Positions 1 through 2,909 of a stretch of 10,118 nt of DNA are shown one piece after another (position 1 is the stretch's first letter; each line of letters begins with the position of its first letter). The stretch is taken from NCBI GenBank assembly GCA_023417515.1, contig JAEZFL010000056.1, positions 1 to 10,118 of the forward strand. The letters are read 5' to 3'. The DNA is from Pseudomonadota bacterium. GTDB lineage: Bacteria; Pseudomonadota; Alphaproteobacteria; Sphingomonadales; Sphingomonadaceae. The notes below the pieces were generated by a model. It was not told where the DNA came from, ran no database searches, and worked only from the letters and a program-made list of their open reading frames with translations. Position numbers and translations under genes: made by a program.

Positions 1-42
1 GCGGGCCGGGCCCCTCCCCGGGCCGCGGCGGGGCGACGACGT

Positions 43-64
43 CCCTCTCCCTGACGGGAGAGGG
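43..64. repeat. Perfect 9-bp palindrome, CCCTCTCCC/GGGAGAGGG
   Basis: CCCTCTCCC (43-51) and GGGAGAGGG (56-64) form a perfect stem around the loop TGAC. It lies 7 nt beyond the stop of the 69-aa gene, so it could end that transcript, but no T-run follows. The same core recurs at 304-329 and inside uvrD at 3244-3266, which fits a dispersed repeat family better than a dedicated terminator. The rest of 1-71 is GC-rich and shows no gene. Confidence 0.7.
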
Positions 65-71
65 CCTATTC

Positions 72-281
72 TTACTTGGAAGCGAACTGGCCGGGCTCGG
101 CGCCATAATGCTCCTTGGCATGGGCGCGGGCCGCGGCGGCGGTCTTGAAGCTTTCCTCGACCGGCTTGGAATCGGTCAGCGGATAGCCCCAGCTGTTGTA
201 GCGGGTGGTTCGGACGGTGAGGTGGAATGCCCCGTCCTCGCCCTTGGCGATCAGGAAGGGCGACGGAATGTCTCTGCTCAT
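72..281 (-). CDS. Conserved-looking small protein of unknown function (69 aa)
   Basis: This is a 69-aa soluble protein with ATG start and TAA stop. A GAGGAG Shine-Dalgarno sequence lies about 8 nt upstream of the ATG, which supports translation from here. The sequence has a beta-rich first half (FLIAKGEDGAFHLTVRTTRY), a central NSWGYPLTDSKPVEESF stretch and a short alanine-rich helix ending in HAKEHYG. There is no signal peptide, membrane segment or known catalytic motif. I do not recognise a named domain. It looks like the small hypothetical proteins scattered through sphingomonad genomes. It is separated from the ORF at 335-517 by a palindrome at 304-329, so it is probably transcribed on its own. 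Confidence 0.72.
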   Translation of the reverse strand: MSRDIPSPFLIAKGEDGAFHLTVRTTRYNSWGYPLTDSKPVEESFKTAAAARAHAKEHYGAEPGQFASK

Positions 282-303
282 TGGCGGTCTCCTCGAATGA
301 CGA

Positions 304-329
304 ACCCTCCCCGGCGGTCCGGAGAGGGT
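304..329. repeat. Imperfect palindrome, ACCCTCCCCGG/CCGGAGAGGGT
   Basis: Two 11-nt arms (304-314 and 319-329), with one mismatched pair, surround a 4-nt loop. It follows the stop of the minus-strand 60-aa ORF by 5 nt and precedes the 69-aa gene. It shares the CCCTC...GAGAGGG core with the palindromes at 43-64 and 3244-3266. It may act as a hairpin terminator, but no T-run is present. Confidence 0.6.
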
Positions 330-334
330 CGGGT

Positions 335-517
335 TCAGCCGATCAGGTCGGCGACGATGCGGCGCAGTTCGTGCCGCGAAAGGGTCGAGCTGGGCGCCGG
401 CGCCTGCCGAAGCAAAGCGAGGGGCGGGAAGAGCTTGGGTCGTTTCTGTATTGCTTGCATGTCAATCCTGAAGGTGCGGGCGTCGCGTTGCCGGGACGGC
501 CGCCGCCATATGTTCAA
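335..517 (-). CDS. Possible small basic protein downstream of infA (60 aa)
   Basis: The ORF begins with TTG at 517, 10 nt after the infA stop, and ends with TGA at 335-337. The product is Arg-rich and basic. Its end, LSRHELRRIVADLIG, reads like a genuine amphipathic helix, and the central KLFPPLALLRQAPAP is proline-rich. No upstream in-frame ATG or GTG exists before a stop, and no clear Shine-Dalgarno sequence precedes the TTG, so start and reality are uncertain. An internal ATG (the M of FRIDMQAIQ) would leave about 41 residues. The close spacing suggests co-transcription and perhaps translational coupling with infA. No function can be assigned. Confidence 0.45.
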   Translation of the reverse strand: MNIWRRPSRQRDARTFRIDMQAIQKRPKLFPPLALLRQAPAPSSTLSRHELRRIVADLIG

Positions 518-527
518 ATGAAAGGGA

Positions 528-791
528 TCACCGCCTGTTCCCTCCGCGGCGCGGACCCGGACCCTGTCCGGGGGTGCGCTCGCGGAAGATGATGCGGCCC
601 TTGCTGAGGTCGTAAGGCGTCATCTCGACGAGGACTCGGTCGCCGACCACCGAGCGGATGCGGAAACGCCGCATCTTGCCGGCGGTATAGGCGATGATGC
701 GGTGCTCGTTGTCGAGCACCACGCCGAAGCGGCCGTCGGGATAGATCTCGTCGATCTGTCCTTCGAGCGTGAGCAATTCTTCCTTGGCCAT
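528..791 (-). CDS. infA: Translation initiation factor IF-1, extended variant
   Basis: The product (87 aa) is the small OB-fold factor that occupies the ribosomal A site and works with IF-2 and IF-3 during 30S initiation. Family signatures are clear: MAKEELL at the N terminus, YTAGKMRRFRIR in the middle, and GDRVLVEMTPYDLSKGRIIFR. The ATG at 791 is chosen over an in-frame start at 818 because GGGAG sits 6 nt upstream (798-802) and the family begins MAKEE. Standard IF-1 has about 72 residues; this one adds a basic Gly/Pro/Arg tail of about 15 residues (TPGQGPGPRRGGNRR). Its core (LEGQIDEIYPDGRFGVVLDNEHRI) matches the second IF-1 type of alphaproteobacteria, which often coexists with a canonical copy elsewhere. 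Whether this is the only infA in the genome cannot be seen here. Confidence 0.95.
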   Translation of the reverse strand: MAKEELLTLEGQIDEIYPDGRFGVVLDNEHRIIAYTAGKMRRFRIRSVVGDRVLVEMTPYDLSKGRIIFRERTPGQGPGPRRGGNRR

Positions 792-960
792 GTTTGGCTC
801 CCGTATCTGTGGCGCCATGTGCGGCGCGCGAAATATGTCCGCGCTCGCAGTTGCGGCGCGGGGGCGTCAGCCATGAGTGGGAAAGTGCGGCCTCGGGAAC
901 GAGGCGCGCGGAACCCGTCGCCAGCGACGTCAGCAACAGCGATATGGGCGCTGGGGGGCG

Positions 961-992
961 AAAAAGCAATGGCGGGCCGCGGTCACGCCCGC
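961..992 (-). terminator. Weak candidate intrinsic terminator
   Basis: Downstream of the 62-aa gene on the minus strand, GCGGGC and GCCCGC (arms at 987-992 and 972-977 on the plus strand) can pair around a 9-nt loop. TTTTT (plus-strand A-run, 961-965) follows 6 nt beyond the stem. The gap between stem and T-run makes this weak. The rest of 792-1015 holds no recognisable gene and presumably includes the infA promoter, which I could not place. Confidence 0.3.
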
Positions 993-1015
993 GCGCCGGA
1001 CCAGCGAAGCGGCGC

Positions 1016-1204
1016 CTAGCTGCCGTCGCCCGGCGCCGCGCGGGTCCGCGCCGACAGCGCAAGCGCCAGCATGAACAGCCCCGCCGCGATCGGCATCCAG
1101 TCGATCTCGCCGCGGCGATAATAGCCGATTCCGGCGGCGCTCCACGCCAGCGCGGCAGCGACCAGCGCGAGGACGAAGGTGATGCGACGTGTGTCCCGAG
1201 CCAT
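1016..1204 (-). CDS. Small two-helix inner-membrane protein (62 aa)
   Basis: Start ATG at 1204 is supported by GGGGAG about 8 nt upstream; the longer reading to 1384 adds an unstructured Pro/Arg-rich extension that overlaps the upstream gene and is rejected. After a short basic N terminus (MARDTRR) come two hydrophobic helices, about residues 8-27 and 36-53. They are separated by the charged turn YYRRGEIDW, and the tail is polar. This is the layout of a small helical-hairpin membrane protein with both termini probably cytoplasmic. I do not recognise a named family. It lies about 120 nt downstream of the SpoIIAA-like gene on the same strand and may share its transcript. Confidence 0.75.
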   Translation of the reverse strand: MARDTRRITFVLALVAAALAWSAAGIGYYRRGEIDWMPIAAGLFMLALALSARTRAAPGDGS

Positions 1205-1293
1205 GCCCCGATCTCCCCGTGATCGGTGGAGAATGCCGGTGTCCCTCGGCCATGGCAATGGCGCATCGAGAGAGGCCCGCCCTCCCGCGGCGA

Positions 1294-1328
1294 CGAAACT
1301 GAGCTGCGCTCTCGGGAACGGAAGCTCA
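1294..1328 (-). terminator. Weak hairpin at the end of the SpoIIAA-like gene
   Basis: TGAGCT (1323-1328, containing the stop codon) and AGCTCA (1300-1305), read on the minus strand, form a 6-bp stem with a 17-nt loop. GTTTCG follows. The stem is short, the loop long and the T-run only three, so termination here would be partial at best. Confidence 0.25.
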
Positions 1329-1715
1329 GCGCGGGCGGGGATCGTCGGTCTGGCGGAGCAGCCAGGAGCGGGCGTGGGCGGCATGCTCGCGGCCGTAAAT
1401 CTCGTAATGGAGGCCGGGGATAAGGGCGCTCTCGATGCGCGAGAGGACCCGCACCCAAGCCTCGTCGGCGACGATCGCGACGCGGTCGGTCTGGCGGATG
1501 AGGCGGAACAGGAGGGGAAGGTGCTTCATCTCCTCGGCGATCGCGGACAGGCCGATGCTCGGCGAGCCGCGCACGTCGGCGAGGATGTCGATCCGCGGCA
1601 TCTCGTCGAGCAGGGCCTCGAGCCGGGCGAGGGCGGGGCGGACGTCGGCGTCGGTGAAGCGGCCTTCCGCGACGATCTCGATGGCGCGGGGGGAGACAGG
1701 GGTGATGGTCAGCAT
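1326..1715 (-). CDS. SpoIIAA-like (STAS-fold) domain protein
   Basis: The 129-aa product matches the SpoIIAA-like family (PF11964 type) in length and pattern. It has an N-terminal strand pair (LTITPVSPRAIEIVAEGRFT), an amphipathic helix (DVRPALARLEALLDEM), a strand IDILADVRG, and helix-strand units ending RVAIVADEAWVRVLSRIESAL. The last folded segment is the typical PGLHYEIYGREHAAHARSWL. The fold resembles STAS anti-sigma antagonists but lacks an obvious phosphorylatable DSSG-like serine motif. The cellular role is therefore unknown; family members are small cytoplasmic proteins. An AGGAGG Shine-Dalgarno sequence 4 nt before the ATG fixes the start. A possible stress promoter lies upstream at 1748-1773. 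Confidence 0.85.
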   Translation of the reverse strand: MLTITPVSPRAIEIVAEGRFTDADVRPALARLEALLDEMPRIDILADVRGSPSIGLSAIAEEMKHLPLLFRLIRQTDRVAIVADEAWVRVLSRIESALIPGLHYEIYGREHAAHARSWLLRQTDDPRPR

Positions 1716-1747
1716 GGGTCCTCCTGGGCGCTCGTCGGTAGACGATT

Positions 1748-1773
1748 ATCGCTCCGGACGGCCCCGATGTTCC
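1748..1773 (-). promoter_or_regulatory. Candidate EcfG-like promoter for the SpoIIAA-like gene
   Basis: On the minus strand GGAAC (1769-1773) and CGAT (1748-1751) are separated by 17 nt. The alphaproteobacterial EcfG consensus is GGAAC, 16-17 nt, CGTT, so the -10 carries one mismatch. The -10 ends 32 nt before the start codon of the SpoIIAA-like gene, a suitable distance. Confidence 0.3.
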
Positions 1774-1830
1774 CTGATGTTCGCACTGGCCATGGGAGCG
1801 CGGCTAGGTCGGCCGCGCGTTTACGGTGGT

Positions 1831-1873
1831 GAAGTTCACGAAGTTCACGACGTCCCGCGCTTTTCGTGAACTT
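1831..1873. repeat. AAGTTCACGA tandem pair plus inverted copy
   Basis: AAGTTCACGA occurs twice in tandem (1832-1841 and 1841-1850, period 9) and once inverted as TCGTGAACTT (1864-1873). The second and third copies can form a 10-bp stem with a 13-nt loop. It lies about 115 nt upstream of the SpoIIAA-like gene and has no coding context. It could be an operator, a terminator-like hairpin or a dispersed repeat. Between 1874 and 2013 I see nothing recognisable. Confidence 0.6.
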
Positions 1874-2013
1874 TGATTCCCGGCGCAGGAATGGGCCGCG
1901 CTCAATCGTTACGAGTGAGGGGACTGACGTTAGGCGGACAATGCAAAAGAGCGGTGACGATTGGGCCGTGATAGGAACATTAGCAGAACACTGCGCGAAA
2001 ATCAAGTCCCGCT

Positions 2014-2102
2014 CCCGGCTTGCCTGAGCTTGTCGAAGGCCTCTTCCTCCCTCTTCACCCCAAGAACCAGGAAGGCCCTTCGACGGGCTCAGGGAAGCCG
2101 GG
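2014..2102. repeat. Long inverted repeat (palindromic intergenic element 1)
   Basis: Arms at about 2014-2048 and 2069-2102 are near-complementary over some 34 nt. They start CCCGGCTTGCCTGAGC on the left and end GCTCAGGGAAGCCGGG on the right. The core CTGAGCTTGTCGAAG is one I recognise as a frequent dispersed palindrome in sphingomonad genomes. RNA from either strand would fold into one long hairpin. It is non-coding and probably a REP/MITE-like element. Confidence 0.8.
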
Positions 2103-2140
2103 TCAATGGGTTGGCCAACATGGTCTTGTCTCCGCCTGGC

Positions 2141-2227
2141 CGTCATGCCGGACTTGATCCGGCATCCACTTTCTTCAACGCGCGTCGTGAAGCCAAGGTG
2201 GACCCCGGATCAAGTTCGGGGTGACGA
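2141..2227. repeat. Long inverted repeat (palindromic intergenic element 2)
   Basis: Left arm about 2141-2172 (CGTCATGCCGGACTTGATCC...) pairs with right arm about 2196-2227 (...GGATCAAGTTCGGGGTGACG). The mismatches fall in a few places. The GTCATxCCGxACTTGATCCGG core is a widespread alphaproteobacterial dispersed repeat. Its right end runs into the 5' end of the HigA remnant: the GTG at 2221 lies inside the arm. Confidence 0.8.
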
Positions 2228-2404
2228 GGGCAAAGATAGCGATTGAGCTTCACGACAGCTTCGCGGTGCATCCGGGACTTTGGCTGCGCGCCAAGATCGT
2301 CACCGCGCTGGCCGAGCGGCTGCACGTGACCCGGCAGGCGGGCGAGTAACCTGCTCAACGGCAATGCCGGCCTGTCGGCGGAAATGGCGATCCGCGTCGA
2401 GGAA
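2221..2404 (+). pseudogene. Remnant of a HigA-type (XRE-family) antitoxin
   Basis: Reading from GTG at 2221 gives KIAIELHDSFAVHPGLWLRA and then LAERLHVTRQA, closing at TAA 2347-2349. The adjacent frame from 2345 continues SNLLNGNAGLSAEMAIRVEE. Joined, these match the HigA helix-turn-helix family: HPG near the N terminus, then VTRQA-(V/M)-SNLLNGxAGLSxEMAIR. A one-base insertion near 2340 explains the frame change. The segment between HPG and the helix-turn-helix looks shortened by several residues compared with the family. The usual ending (AFG...TLLRMQ...YD) is missing and is replaced at 2402 by a uvrD-like fragment. No HigB partner is visible; repeat elements lie upstream instead. The gene is non-functional as read. 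Family assignment is by recognition, not a search. Confidence 0.7.
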
Positions 2405-2427
2405 TTTCTGGTGGAAGACGCGTTGGC
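2402..2427. repeat. 26-nt direct repeat, copy 1 (uvrD-like fragment)
   Basis: This segment matches 3012-3037 at 25 of 26 positions in the same orientation, offset 610 bp. On the minus strand it would encode QRVFHQKF, exactly the UvrD peptide. The single difference is a synonymous TTC/TTT phenylalanine codon. It abuts the truncated end of the HigA remnant. Confidence 0.8.
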
Positions 2428-2444
2428 GGAGGAGGGCGTGCCGC

Positions 2445-2660
2445 CTATGCCGCCTTCATCGCTCGCAGGGGCAGGTCGGAGGTTTCCAGCGACGTAAGGT
2501 CGAGGCGCTCGGAAGCCTGGTCGATATCGATGCCTACGATGCCGCCTTGAGCGTCGAAATCCACGTTGACCTGATCTGTCAGCGGCCGCGTCTCGGCGCT
2601 TGGGGCGTCCGAAAGCTCGATGTAGAGACTGTCGGTCTCCGGATAATAATGCAGCTTCAC
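2445..2660 (-). CDS. DUF2283 domain protein, probable antitoxin-like partner
   Basis: This 71-aa protein starts at GTG 2660 and ends at TAG 2445. The opening KLHYYPETDSLYIELSDAPS and the core VNVDFDAQGGIVGIDIDQAS are the DUF2283 signature (strand, YxxxxDxLYIxL, then D-x-G-x-(I/V)-x-G-I-(D/E)-I). Small DUF2283 proteins of this length commonly sit beside DUF4258-like proteins in toxin-antitoxin-like pairs. I know this as a genomic association and not as an assay for this protein. The start overlaps the upstream stop by 4 nt (GTGA, 2657-2660), giving translational coupling. The 3' end faces the HigA remnant. The tail after LDLTSLE (LPLRAMKAA) is short and may be the native end or slightly altered by the rearrangement next door. 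Confidence 0.85.
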   Translation of the reverse strand: MKLHYYPETDSLYIELSDAPSAETRPLTDQVNVDFDAQGGIVGIDIDQASERLDLTSLETSDLPLRAMKAA

Positions 2661-2905
2661 GCGTCGGCTTCCTTGAAAGTGCGGTCGAAGAAGGCGTTGT
2701 GCACCGTCTCGCCATCGTCCAGCGTCACCACGCGCAGGATATAGCGCTTGCCGTCCTTCGCCTCAACGCTGCGCCAGAAGCGGACGCGGCCGTCCGGCTG
2801 GGCACTGCGGGCGATCGGGTCGGCGAGAACCGCGGTGATCCACTCAAGGTGCAGATAAGGGCGCTTTCGCAGGACCTGTTCCTCGAAGTAGCGCGTCGTC
2901 TTCAC
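2657..2905 (-). CDS. DUF4258-like small protein, candidate toxin partner
   Basis: This 82-aa basic protein begins KTTRYFEEQVLRKRPYLHLE, continues QPDGRVRFWRSVEAKDGKRY, and ends LRVVTLDDGETVHNAFFDR. The layout of an N-terminal helix pair followed by a beta-hairpin-rich C terminus resembles DUF4258, a compact fold seen in RelE/BrnT-like toxin contexts. The GTG start at 2905 is supported by AGGA (2913-2916) 7 nt upstream. That site lies within the last two sense codons of uvrD, before its stop, so translation probably follows helicase translation. The gap to the uvrD stop is 4 bp, and the 4-nt overlap with the DUF2283 gene completes a tight cassette. A ribonuclease role is only inferred from the family neighbourhood; no catalytic residues can be named with confidence. 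Confidence 0.8.
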   Translation of the reverse strand: MKTTRYFEEQVLRKRPYLHLEWITAVLADPIARSAQPDGRVRFWRSVEAKDGKRYILRVVTLDDGETVHNAFFDRTFKEADA

Positions 2906-2909
2906 CGGC

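Noticed and set aside
514..1458. 314-aa minus-strand frame spanning infA and its neighbours
   Set aside because: It overlaps infA, the 62-aa gene and part of the SpoIIAA-like gene out of frame, and is Arg/Pro-rich noise.
1709..2146. 145-aa minus-strand frame upstream of the SpoIIAA-like gene
   Set aside because: It runs through an inverted repeat and the AAGTTCACGA cluster, has no family resemblance, and is better explained as non-coding.
2280..2744. 154-aa plus-strand frame across the HigA remnant and the DUF2283 gene
   Set aside because: It is neither of the two HigA-like frames in the remnant, and beyond it runs antisense to DUF2283; no coherent domain.
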